DNA of 64,000 nucleotides, taken from NCBI GenBank assembly GCA_902806575.1, contig CADCXD010000004.1:1054001-1118000 (forward strand), given 5' to 3'. The position numbers and the translations under genes are program-made. The DNA comes from Jackrogersella multiformis (Eukaryota > Ascomycota > Sordariomycetes > Xylariales > Hypoxylaceae). The notes below the pieces were generated by a model that worked only from the letters and a program-made list of their open reading frames with translations, searched no databases and was not told the DNA's origin. Numbering within the stretch: the first letter of the stretch is position 1; each line of letters starts with the position of its first letter. Positions 14,063-24,015 of this stretch are shown in pieces.

Positions 14063-14305
14063 CTATCCCCCTTGTAATAAGTCGCGACGAAAAAGAAGAG
14101 CATCATCGGGGATTGTAGGGTTACCGAAAAGTCCCCTGCGGAAAGCGTACCAATCCCGAAAACATATTTTGGACATATCGAGCAAAGGACAATAAGGGGG
14201 TTCCTTAGCAAAGGGCAACTGATATGCTTGCTTAAGGAGGAAACATAGGAACCACTCGAAGTTGCCACGCGCATCCTCATCTGGCTTGCCAGCGGCCGGT
14301 GGACT
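14063..14305 (-). pseudogene. 2EXR protein, displaced 3' half
   Basis: Read on the minus strand from 14305, an 80-codon frame starts exactly at the element-2 boundary (AGT CCA CCG ...) and ends in TAG at 14065-14063. The translation contains NFEWFLCFLLKQAYQLPF and MSKICFRDWYAFRRGL, which looks like real protein sequence rather than a random frame. Its first five bases (AGTCC) correspond to AATCT at 3258-3262 at the end of the 5' half, and the codon phase is identical. I infer that it is the C-terminal part of the 2EXR gene, moved by inversion. Family match of this half alone cannot be judged by eye, since 2EXR C-termini are variable. Confidence 0.65.
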
Positions 14306-14530
14306 TGTGATAAGGGCAATAAGGCTTAAAACTATAATTTAATTTTAAATAATAATTCTTTATGGTCTTAAGGTTTTTGCTTTTTACCTTTTTTTACGAA
14401 GCGAGGCGTAATAATTTATATATATATATTTTAAATATCTTTTTAAGCGTTATTAACGCCTTTTTAATTTTATTAATTTAATTTTATATATATTAATTAT
14501 ATTTTATTTTATAAAATATTTAATTTTAAT
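14306..14530 (-). repeat. Left LTR of element 2 (inner end approximate)
   Basis: The outer 100 bp is hardly mutated: tgtgataagggcaataaggc, then acgaagcgaggcgtaat. It is the near-exact inverse of the right LTR end of element 1. It lacks an internal stretch of roughly 80 bp that is present in the right copy. The inner limit near 14530 is uncertain because of RIP. Confidence 0.65.
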
Positions 14531-17500
14531 TTTAATACGATAAAGTTTAATAAATAAAATATAAAATAAATTATATATTTTTTATCTTTTTTAAAAAAAT
14601 TAAAATTTTTTTATTTAAATTTTTAATAACACGTTTAATTTTAATATTTTTTATATTTAACATTATAAATTAATTTATGTGAAAAATTAATACGTTTTTT
14701 CGTTATTTATTAATTTATTTTTTTATTTATAAATAATTTCGTTTTAAATATTTTAAATATTTTAATATATTTATAAAAGAATTATAAATTATTAAATAAT
14801 AATTATAATTAATATAAAAAAGAGAAATTATATTTATAATAAAATAATATTATTATAAAAAAAAGTTTTTAATTATTTATTTTATAATGATAAAAGTTTT
14901 AAAATAAATTTTTAAAATTTAATTAAAACGTTTTATTTATTTATTAATTTATAAATAAAATATAATATTTATATAAAACTTGATATTATTTAATAAAAAT
15001 TTTAATTAAATTATTAAACTTTTTTTTTCTTATCTTAAAAAACTAAAATTTATTATTATTTAAATAAAGTTATAATTATTTAATAAAAAAAAGTTAATAA
15101 TAAAATTTATAATATAATTTTATTAATTAAAAATATTTATATAAAACGTAATAAAAGATTTTATTTTATTAATATTTTAAATAATTTTATACGTAATTTT
15201 AAATAATATTTTTAATATTTAATTATTAAAAGTTTTAAATAATTAATTTTAAAATTTTAATTACTTTTATATATTTAATAAAAATAATTTCTTTTTAAAA
15301 TTTTATAAATATTTAAAGTTTCTTTTTAATATAAAAAGTTATTTTATAAAATAACGTTTTTAAAAAGATGTTTAATTTAAATAATATATTTTTAATTATT
15401 AATAATTACTTTTTTTAATTACTTAATAAAATTAAAATTTTAATTAAATATAAAAAAATTATAAAACAAATTTAATATAATAAAAATAATTATTAAAAAA
15501 ACAAGTAAAGTTTTTTAATAATTTAAAAAAAATTTATTTTATAAAATTTATTTTATAAATTAATTTTTAATTCTTTTTTTAAATTAATATTATAATAATT
15601 TAAAAAAAAAAATTTATTATTTTATTTTTTTACTTAATAATTTTTATATTTATTAAGTTTAATATTAATTTAAAAATTTTAATTTAATATTTAATATTTT
15701 TTAAATATTAATATTATTTTAAAAAAGAATTATTATAATTAATAATTTTTTATTATAAATTTTATAATTTATTACGTTAATTTTTATATAAATTTACTTT
15801 AAAAAATTAAAATATATTATAATAAAAATTTAAACTTTTTAAAAGTATTTTTATAAATTAATTATTAAGTAATATTTTAAAAAAATATATAAAAAAATAT
15901 AAAAAGTTTTACTATATTTTATATAATATTTATATAAATAAAAAGAATATTTAAATATATTAAAAATTTTAAGTTAATAAAATTTAAAAAAATATTATTT
16001 TTTAATTTAAATTTTTAATTTAAAATTAATCTTTATAAATTACTTTATAATTTTAAAATTAATTTTAAATAAAGTTTTTTATAACTTTTATTTTATTTTT
16101 AATTAATCTTTTAATAATTATAACTTAATATATATTAATTTAATTTAATTATTAAATTTAATAAATTATAATATTAATATTATTTAAAAATTAAAATTAA
16201 AATTAAAAGTTTTATAATTTAAGGATAAAATAATTTTTATAAAATTATATTTTTTTATATTTTTATAATAAAAATATAAATTAAATATTATTATTTTAAA
16301 ATTATTTTATAAAAATTATTTTATTTAAATTTAATAATAAAATTTTATCATTAACGTTTTTTTTAATAAAATAAAAGTTTTTTTAATAATTATTATATTT
16401 ATAACGTTAATAAGAATTTTTATTCTTTTTTTATTAATTTATATTAATTTATTTAATTTTTTTAAAATACTTTTATTATTAAATTAAATTTTATTTTTTT
16501 AATTTAATCTTAATTTATTTTTCTTTTTAAATTTATTATTATTATTTAAAAATTAATTTTAACTTAAATTTAAGCGATTCTTTTTTATAATTAACTTAGT
16601 TTAATTTTAAAGATTTTTAAGTTAAAATAAGTTTTTTTTAAAAAAATATTAAGATTAATTAATATATTTTTATATATTTAACTTATTTTTTAAATAACGG
16701 TAAAAACTTTTTTATTTATATTTAAAAATCCTTTTTATTTAAAATAAATTAATTTAATAATTTTATTAAAAAAAGTTTTAATAATATAATTTTAAAATAT
16801 TATTTTAAATTATTAATTTATTTTATTCTTTTTAAAAAGTAATAATATATATTATTTAAATATTAAAAACTTATAATCGTATAATTTAATTTTTATATTA
16901 TTAATATTATAATTATATATTTTTAAATAATAACGATTTAATTTAATTAATATAATAAAAAACTTTAAAAAAACTTTTTATATATATTTTTATTTTTATT
17001 TATTAAATTTAAAATTTTAAAAGGTTTTTATTATTATAAACGGTAAGTTTATTAAGTTATATTATATTAATAATAATTATAATATAAAAAAATTAATTAT
17101 TTTAAAAAAATCTTTTAAAAAAATCTTTATATAATTTTAAATTTTAAAATTAATTATTAAAATTAAAATTATTTAAATTATTATTAAATATCTTAATACT
17201 TTTTTTAAAAAAGATTTTTTTTTTAAATAAAAAAGGGTTAATTTTAATAAGATTAAACTATATTTATACTTTTTTAATTATTATTTTAACTTAAATTTAT
17301 AAAAGAAATTATAAAAAAGAATTCTTTATTTAAATTTTTAACTTAAAAGGTTTAATAAATAATATTTTAAAATATATTAAGTTTTTTTATTTAAATAAAC
17401 TTAATTTAATTAACATTTTTAATATAATATTTTTTAAAATAAAATTAATATTAATTAATTTATTAAAAATAATTTAAATATAAATTATTAAATTACCGAT

Positions 17501-18189
17501 AAATCTTTATATTAATATATATAAGGTTTATATTTTTTTATAAAAAAATCATTAATTTAAAATCTTTTAATATAAATTTAATTTATTACTTTTTATTAAA
17601 GATTTATTTATTTTTTAATATTTTAATAAAAAATTTAAAAGATTTATTAATAATAATTAATTATTTTTTTAAATTTATTAATAATGTTTTATTAAATTTA
17701 TTATTTAAAATGAATTACTTATTTATTTATTAATATTATATCGATTTAATTAAATTAATTTTAAATTTAATTTTTATTAATAATGTAATTATTTATAATA
17801 ATAATTATTATTATTTAAATAATATAATAATTATTATTATTTAAATAATATAATAATTATTATATATTAAAACGTTATTTAATTTTAATAAGTTTTTATA
17901 AATAATAATCTTTTTAAACTTATTTTTAACTTTAAGATTTTATAAAAAAATATCATTAAAAATTTAAAGAATTATTTATTATTTAATAAAAAAAATAATT
18001 TAAAATTTTATAAATTAATAAATAATAAAGTTAAAATATAAAGTTTTTTTTATAATTATAATTATATATATAATAATAAAATTAATAAATAAAATTAATA
18101 TAATATATTTTAATAAAAACCTTTTTTAAGTAAATTAATTATTTATAAATAATTAAAATAAAAAAAAATTAAAATAAAATTTTTTTATC

Positions 18190-18495
18190 TATAATAAAAA
18201 TAATAAAGTTTAAAATTATAATTTAATTTTAAATAATAATTTTTTATAATTTTTTTTTATTTTTTTTTATTTTTTTATAAAATAAAATAAAATAATTTAT
18301 ATATATATAATTTAATTTTTTTAAACGTTATTAATATTTTTTAATTTTATTAATTTAATTTTATATATATTAATTAAATCTTTTAATTAATTTTATTTAA
18401 TAACTTTATTTTATAAGTTTTAATATATCTGATATTTATTAACTTATATGTATATATTAATCATATTTTACTTCGTAAAGCTTATTCGTATGACA
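18190..18495 (-). repeat. Right LTR of element 2
   Basis: It starts tataataaaaataataaag at 18190, a RIP form of tgtgataagggcaataagg, and ends cttcgtaaagcttattcgta tgaca at 18495. The last 60 bases or so are nearly free of mutation, so the LTR 3' terminus can be read directly. At 306 bp this is the longest of the four LTR copies. Confidence 0.7.
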
Positions 18496-19268
18496 TTCGC
18501 TTATTGGTATAAAGACGGCCTACCTTAGGGCCTGTCCCAGCTGAGTAACATGCCCGTCACACTTTCTGGAGCTACACTTCATCTGTAAAGAAACCTAGTT
18601 TTACGATCATCATTTAACACTGGGATATAACCTCTAGAGCATTTTCTGCCGCCTCTAAACCTGGACGATTACTTTAAAGATCTTGTAACAATGTTGACTA
18701 CCTACTCTTCATATGGTATGAGCTGGCCCCGCCGGAAAACATCTCGAATTTGATGTTATACGTACTGTAGTAGAATTTCCTGGCACATGAGGGGTCATCC
18801 ATTGCTAGACTAGGTATTAGTTGACCGTGCTGCAGAAGCTTTCGGCAGTAAGCCGTCGGATAGCCGAGTACATATGGTGTCACAAAGGCAGTGCCTATCA
18901 AGGGATTTTAATTTAACTGCAAGGTTGGGTTCACATTAATCAATGTACTTCGGGGTCGTACATAGATACTCTATATTCCTATATGTAAAGGGGCCTGGAA
19001 TGTATGTAGCTAGCTAGTATCCGTATGTTCATTCAGCACTGCAAAGTACCAATTCCCACCCCTTTCTGCACTCTGGGTATTGGGTACCAATCGAACTCCA
19101 TACGCCGAGAAGTCAATTCGGTCATGACCTAAATCTAGCAGCGCCTAGACTGCCTATTTAACGTCGAGTTCGCCTATTCATTCATGCCAATTTATTCCTC
19201 GTGCAAATCATTTCCGTTGTGTTCCGTATCGAGTGCACAGATTAGAGCGGTGCTCGTAGACGCATCTC
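18496..19268. other. Intergenic region, normal composition
   Basis: This lies between element 2 and the 3' end of the F-box gene. Composition changes abruptly from RIP-type to normal at the LTR end. The only open frame (18698-18901, minus) has no recognisable content. I see nothing else. Confidence 0.4.
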
Positions 19269-21668
19269 TCAGTCGAAGACATCTGCCTCTCCGCCATCCC
19301 AATCTGAGTCCGATTCTTCCGGCGAGTCCAAGAAATCTTCCATGTCGAATCGTCTTTCCATAGGCCTGTGGTTATCGATTTGAATATCCACCACATCGCA
19401 TAAGCCATGGATAAATTGATCATCATTCGGCAAGTACTTCGAAACTCTTCGAACCTTGCGATTCAATCCACTCTGGTCAGAGTGGTCAGCAGCGAGCTCA
19501 TCTTCGCTGTCTTCGTCGTTAGCAGCATGCTCCTTGAGCTGAAGTTCTTTGAGCAGCAATCCACTCCCCTTGAGACGCCGGAGTTCTTTTCCAATAGCCG
19601 AAGCCTTTGCACGTTGAGCCTTGCTAATATAGCCTATCTCACCCTCTGGTGAAGTAGGTGTCGGTGAGATATTAGCTATTCGCGTACTTCGCCGTTGTGG
19701 CAATAAGACGGACTTAGAACTCTTCGACTGCGACTCATTCTTCTCATTAGATTCGATGGGCGGAATGCTTAGCCTTTTGTCTCTGGTTGCTTTCACCATC
19801 CTCTTAAAAACCCCCATCATCTGAGGAACCCAGAAGTCTCGAAACTCTTGACGATGGCGCCAAGATATGTCCAGTGCAACGCTGAGCACAAGCCGACGGA
19901 GGTGGGGGAGGCCTGGAGCACTCTGTACAAAGCTATCAAAGAACACATCTGCCGCATCATCATACCACTTTCGCATGTGTAGAATTTCGATCGACCGTAT
20001 CGAAGCGGGCCATGTTGGTACTCTACCTTGTGGAAGAATTACAACATATTCAGGTTTGTTGTCGGCGTAGTGCTCGTGATGTCGGAAATAAGATAAGTCC
20101 ATGTAAAGTCGTTCTAGGTTTGGACAAGCTGACTGCAAAACAGGGAGGAAGGCTAGGCTCAACGATTGACAATGGTTGATCGTGAGACTTCGCAGATGGT
20201 AACCATGAGTAAGCAGAAAGTTGGCGATATCATCAGCTATCAACTCCCAGCAATTGATGAGATCAAGGTGCTTGAGTGTGGTTGGAAGTCGACCTAATAG
20301 CGACCCATTTACCAACGTAGAAGACTCCAGCACAAGATGTTCTAGATCTGGTAGAGCGGAAATGCAGGTAGAGAGTTGAACCACCAAGGCTTGGTTTTTC
20401 TCTTCCACTTCCTCGGTGAAATGAGATCTGCTCGACAGACCCCAGGACGCAAGTTGATAGTTAACAAAAGCCACCTTTTTTAGGCCAGCAAAGCATGGGT
20501 TCAGGTGGAATTTATTTAGCTTGTCCAGTGACAAGGATTCGGAAGTGAGGCGAGAATTCCAACGCCAACTCTTCAGCTTCGTGGACTTGGTCCTGCCTTC
20601 TATGTTTCTACTCTCCAACGTCTGCAGCAAGTCGCCTGCTCCACACTTAAATCGAAGATGCTCGTCGAGCTTGCGATAGGGCGGCTCATCAGATACGTGA
20701 TACAACTCCAGGTGGGATAGTCCTGATAGATTCTGGACCACACTTTGAAGATGCAGATAATTCGCACTAAACTTCTGGGTCAAGGTTGAACCTACTTCCA
20801 GTTGTAGAATCTGGACTTTGGGTCGGTAGTTGATCATTGTTGTCTCTGGATCCAAATTCAGAATGTTGATGAGTTGGCCCAGGGAAGTGAAAGGATCCTT
20901 AGTGTAGCGCCATTGGTGGTAAAATGGGGGACATCTGTAAAGGTTTTCTAAGGCAGGTTCACAAAAGCCCTTGCAGACTAGCGCAGCTGATATCAAGGTA
21001 CTGACCGCCTCGGAGACATCTTCGCGTCGTGACGAAAGGTCACGAATGGGTGTAGCGACGTGATCGAAAAGGCACTGTAGAACAAGGTACGGGAGGTCGG
21101 ACCAAGGAGGGTAGGAGGGAGCGGCGGGTGTAGCGGCGGCCGAACTTGGTGTACAGGGAGTAATAGTCTTTAGAGACCTCTCTTCGGCGGCGGTATGGGC
21201 TCGAGTACGCCGTTGGACCTTGTATGACGACAGCGAGTAGTCATCGTGATTGTTCTTTCGCTTTCGCGTGGCGGGCAACGTGCGTGGAGTAGGAGAGTTC
21301 CTACTATATGAATCATCGGAGTCGGAGTCCAAGTCGGTGTCAGGGTCAGGCGGGGGCGAGGGTGAGGGTGAGGGTGAAGACGAAATCGAGAGTGAACTAA
21401 GGCGTGTCGGGGCTGGTTGTATAGACAATCGTGCAATTGCTCGCGTAGTTGCCCGTGTAGTTGGCTGTGCAGTTTCTCGTGTAGTTGGCTGTGCAGTTTC
21501 TCGTGTAGTTGGCTGCGCAATTGCTCGCGTAGTTGCTCGAGTAGTTGCTCGCGTAGTTGCTCGTGTAGTTGCTCGTATAGTTGGTTGCGCAGTTGTCTTC
21601 CTAGTTGATAACTTCAACCTGGCAGCTCGGGGCGGATTGCTCCGTACTGCTCCCTGAGGACGATCCAT
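19269..21668 (-). CDS. F-box / leucine-rich-repeat-like protein with repetitive N-terminus
   Basis: Single exon of 799 residues. I start it at ATG 21668 (MDRPQGAVRS); the four codons upstream in frame begin with TTG. Residues about 25-80 are a degenerate tetrapeptide repeat (RATT, AQPTTRET). Next come Ser/Pro and acidic low-complexity and a basic RKRKNN stretch. Residues about 190-260 look like an F-box (WSDLPYLVLQCLFDHV ... AALVCKGFCEPALENLYRCP), the part that would bind Skp1 in an SCF ubiquitin ligase. After it come irregular leucine-rich repeats (LKHLDLINCWELIADD; LRSLTINHCQSLSLAFL; CPNLERLYMDLSYF). The C-terminus is charged and ends in acidic residues. The substrate cannot be predicted. 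The F-box assignment is by pattern and fairly good. Confidence 0.8.
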   Translation of the reverse strand: MDRPQGAVRSNPPRAARLKLSTRKTTAQPTIRATTRATTRATTRATTRAIAQPTTRETAQPTTRETAQPTTRATTRAIARLSIQPAPTRLSSLSISSSPSPSPSPPPDPDTDLDSDSDDSYSRNSPTPRTLPATRKRKNNHDDYSLSSYKVQRRTRAHTAAEERSLKTITPCTPSSAAATPAAPSYPPWSDLPYLVLQCLFDHVATPIRDLSSRREDVSEAVSTLISAALVCKGFCEPALENLYRCPPFYHQWRYTKDPFTSLGQLINILNLDPETTMINYRPKVQILQLEVGSTLTQKFSANYLHLQSVVQNLSGLSHLELYHVSDEPPYRKLDEHLRFKCGAGDLLQTLESRNIEGRTKSTKLKSWRWNSRLTSESLSLDKLNKFHLNPCFAGLKKVAFVNYQLASWGLSSRSHFTEEVEEKNQALVVQLSTCISALPDLEHLVLESSTLVNGSLLGRLPTTLKHLDLINCWELIADDIANFLLTHGYHLRSLTINHCQSLSLAFLPVLQSACPNLERLYMDLSYFRHHEHYADNKPEYVVILPQGRVPTWPASIRSIEILHMRKWYDDAADVFFDSFVQSAPGLPHLRRLVLSVALDISWRHRQEFRDFWVPQMMGVFKRMVKATRDKRLSIPPIESNEKNESQSKSSKSVLLPQRRSTRIANISPTPTSPEGEIGYISKAQRAKASAIGKELRRLKGSGLLLKELQLKEHAANDEDSEDELAADHSDQSGLNRKVRRVSKYLPNDDQFIHGLCDVVDIQIDNHRPMERRFDMEDFLDSPEESDSDWDGGEADVFD
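21420..21603. repeat. 12-bp tandem minisatellite inside the F-box gene
   Basis: Degenerate 12-bp units such as gtagttgctcgt and gtagttggctgtgc repeat through this stretch. They encode the RATT/QPTTRET repeats on the minus strand. Because the unit is a multiple of three, unit gain or loss would keep the frame. The opposite strand shows a long repetitive open frame (21250-21657), which is a by-product of the repeat. Confidence 0.7.
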
Positions 21669-24015
21669 TGTTAAGCACAAGAACCATTAATTAGTTCGGG
21701 CAGTTTGGTAATAGTCTGCATGGATACAATGAAGAAGGAGTACGCAGTAAAAACCGATGTGTGAGGTCGAGTGTGATTATGGAGTGTGGTTATCGGTAGT
21801 ATTGATGTATGAATGAATAAAAATGGGTTGGTCAAGGTCGAAGATGGATGGATTATGTTGAACGGAGTTAAGGTTTGTGGTGTAAGTCATCACCCAGGTA
21901 TGAAAGATATATTGGCGGGATCCACTGAATAAGGTTTTGTTTATCAGTGGATCTTCATTCTGCAACCCCACCATCTTGCTTAACTTAGGTACCCGGTCAG
22001 CTGGTGTACCACCCTTCTAATGGATGTTCTGCAAGGCTCAAGCAGCTGAAAGTGTACCTACGTACCCATAAACTACCGGTATCTACCTCTCTATTGCTTT
22101 AAGACGGACATATGCAGTTTTATACCGTACCATATTTAATCCATCAGTCCATCCAGGCTATAGAGGGATTAGTCAAGATCTGAAAACCCATTAAGACTAT
22201 CTCCAGATGATGACAGTGACACAGCTGCCTAGGCACGTCCACATGGAATACCTACCTAGGCTAGACATACATAGGCTAGGTACCTAGGTAGGTAATCAAT
22301 CTAAAGCGAGGTTGTGACTTTTCTATGAGCAGACAATCCTTCTCTTCTATTCGAACCTTTCGGGTACATTGGCTCAAGTAAGACACACGGCTGATAAGTT
22401 AAGTGATTTTAATTATTTGTTATTATATTTAATGCGTTAAGCAGTTAATGATCTTAAAATTTACAGTCTTTCATAATAATGGGCTACATTTTAAGAAATC
22501 TACTTAAGTAAAAGGTGGAATATTAATATTTAGCCTTAAGTAATTAAAGAAGCAAGCATAAGGCATAGTTTAAGTTTATTAAGTTTTAATATTACTGGCA
22601 ACAATTAGACAATTAAATTATTACAATCATCCTAAAGTTATACAAATCAACAATGTTTGTAGCAATCAGATCTCACAGGTCTTATCCCTAGGTAACTTAA
22701 GTACCTAAACATGATTTACTACTTCTGCTAGACCATAGTGTATTGAGAACTTGATTAATTCATTTCTAAGATCTAAGATTTGCAAATAGGTTTGCAAATG
22801 AGTAACTATGATAATTCTCAAGAACGCACTTTCTCAAAGAAAAGAATAGCCATGTACCCATGTAGCCTTATCCCATCAACTTCGTTTAGGTTATGCTTCG
22901 ATATGCCGAACCTAAACGAAGTTTTATTAGAAAATGATTTGTACCTAGGTAGAATACAGTTTTTTCGCGCAAATAAGTCCATGTCATCCATCGATAATCT
23001 TGTAACACGGCTAAGCTTCTAATCTTAAGGTAGTAGGAAACTGTAATAGTAGTTCAATTGTTGTTGTATTGTGTACCTATTTTAAGCTTCAGTGCCAAAC
23101 ACAGGATGTACATAGCCGCCCCACACTCGGTAGAAAGAGAGTTGGAAGTGGGGCAGGGAGTTCTTATGCAACGGTCGCAATATTTGTGGCTTGTGATTTC
23201 CTTGTATGCACAGGTCCTGCCACTTAGAAGGTGCGACCGTAGCCACAGATTTCTTTACCCCTGCAGATTTGGTGCTTCGTCCTCACAACCTTGAACCCAC
23301 AAGCCTACACTTGGTTAGCTAGAACGCGTCGACGGATTCTTCCACTTTTCACGCATCGCGGACATGTCAACCTCATCACATGCCCTCTCTCAACTTATCC
23401 TTTATGTCACGTTTTTCATATACTGACGACGGTTATCGCGACGTTTATGCGCCGGAAAACTGGCTGCTCTTGCCCCGGGATTCGGTACCTTTGCATGTAA
23501 ACAATCTGGTCCATAGCCACTCTCACTTGACTTATCGTTGCATATCACATTCACATTCACATTCATACCTACCTGGGTATTCACATACTCATCCCCAATT
23601 CCTATTCCCAACAGCTGCTCACTATCCCCATCCATCATTAGAATTTCGTCCTTATTCCTCACCTAACGGCCACTTCAATTTCACACCATAGCTCACGTTG
23701 ACTTGTCACTACCACCAAGGATATTGATAATGCTAGCTTGGCCTTTGTAATTCTTAATTGGTCGTGTCGGAGAAGGTGGTACTTCCTAGTTGTTCGGAGA
23801 CGGTCGTACCTACCTTCTCTCCGTCCTAAGCGGGAGGTTGCCCGGAGTCATCCACAGGGCAGTTGCCCCGCGACGGACCCTACCTACAAAGGTACTACCT
23901 ACCACCTACGGACTTCTTCAATCACATCACATCTCATCCATAACGCCCTTATACAAATCTCGGGAGCAGTCAGCCACAACTCCGTGGCAAGCTGCGCCGA
24001 TGTTCTCCTTTAGAG
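21669..24015. other. Long intergenic region between divergent F-box and SUZ12 genes
   Basis: The F-box gene and the SUZ12 gene diverge from this 2.3-kb stretch, so it must hold both promoters. It contains many TACCTAGGTA-like motifs (for example 22250-22295), an A+T-rich part at 22390-22640 and a perfect inverted repeat at 22878-22923. It also contains a CACATT/CACTCT-rich tract near 23515-23570. The short open frames (22780, 23058, 23291, 23380, 23738) are unconvincing. Confidence 0.4.
22878..22923. repeat. Perfect 15-bp inverted repeat (hairpin)
   Basis: The arm AACTTCGTTTAGGTT (22878-22892) is followed by a 16-base spacer and its exact reverse complement AACCTAAACGAAGTT (22909-22923). No open frame covers it convincingly. 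It could be an intrinsic hairpin in an RNA, a protein-binding palindrome or the trace of a small inverted-repeat element. The sequence does not decide between these. Confidence 0.6.

Larger units (their letters stand above)
12685..14305. other. Unmutated island between two inverted LTR elements, probably inverted
   Basis: Base composition returns to normal exactly at the LTR ends. The island contains a DUF6594-like remnant on the plus strand (13571-13809) and the 3' half of the 2EXR gene on the minus strand (14305-14063). The remainder (12685-13570) shows no coding signal that I trust, only TACCTAGGTA-type motifs (around 13160-13180). The 5-bp ends, GCAAA on the left and GGACT on the right, pair with the outer flanks of the opposite element, which indicates that the whole segment was flipped. 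Confidence 0.7.
14306..18495 (-). mobile_element. RIP-saturated LTR element (element 2), same LTR family, inverted and shorter
   Basis: About 4.2 kb with LTRs at both ends homologous to those of element 1 but in opposite orientation. The left end is TGTGATAAGGGC at 14306 and the right end is CGTATGACA at 18495. Minus orientation is inferred from the LTRs. Internal sequence is even poorer in C and G than element 1, with CpG largely gone as well, and no domain can be recognised. The Asn/Tyr-like AAT/TAT-rich tract near 17780-17870 (read on the minus strand) may match the gag-like tract of element 1. It is less than half the length of element 1, so it is either internally deleted or a non-autonomous relative. 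Confidence 0.75.

Noticed and set aside
13972..14319. 115-codon minus-strand frame next to element 2
   Set aside because: It overlaps, in another phase, the frame that continues the 2EXR gene (14305-14063), and starts inside the LTR.
3263..18495. Target-site duplications within each element taken separately
   Set aside because: AATCT/GCAAA and GGACT/TTCGC differ by several transversions. Only the swapped pairing fits.
21250..21657. 135-codon plus-strand frame opposite the F-box gene
   Set aside because: It is the antisense shadow of the 12-bp repeat (RVVARVVG units).
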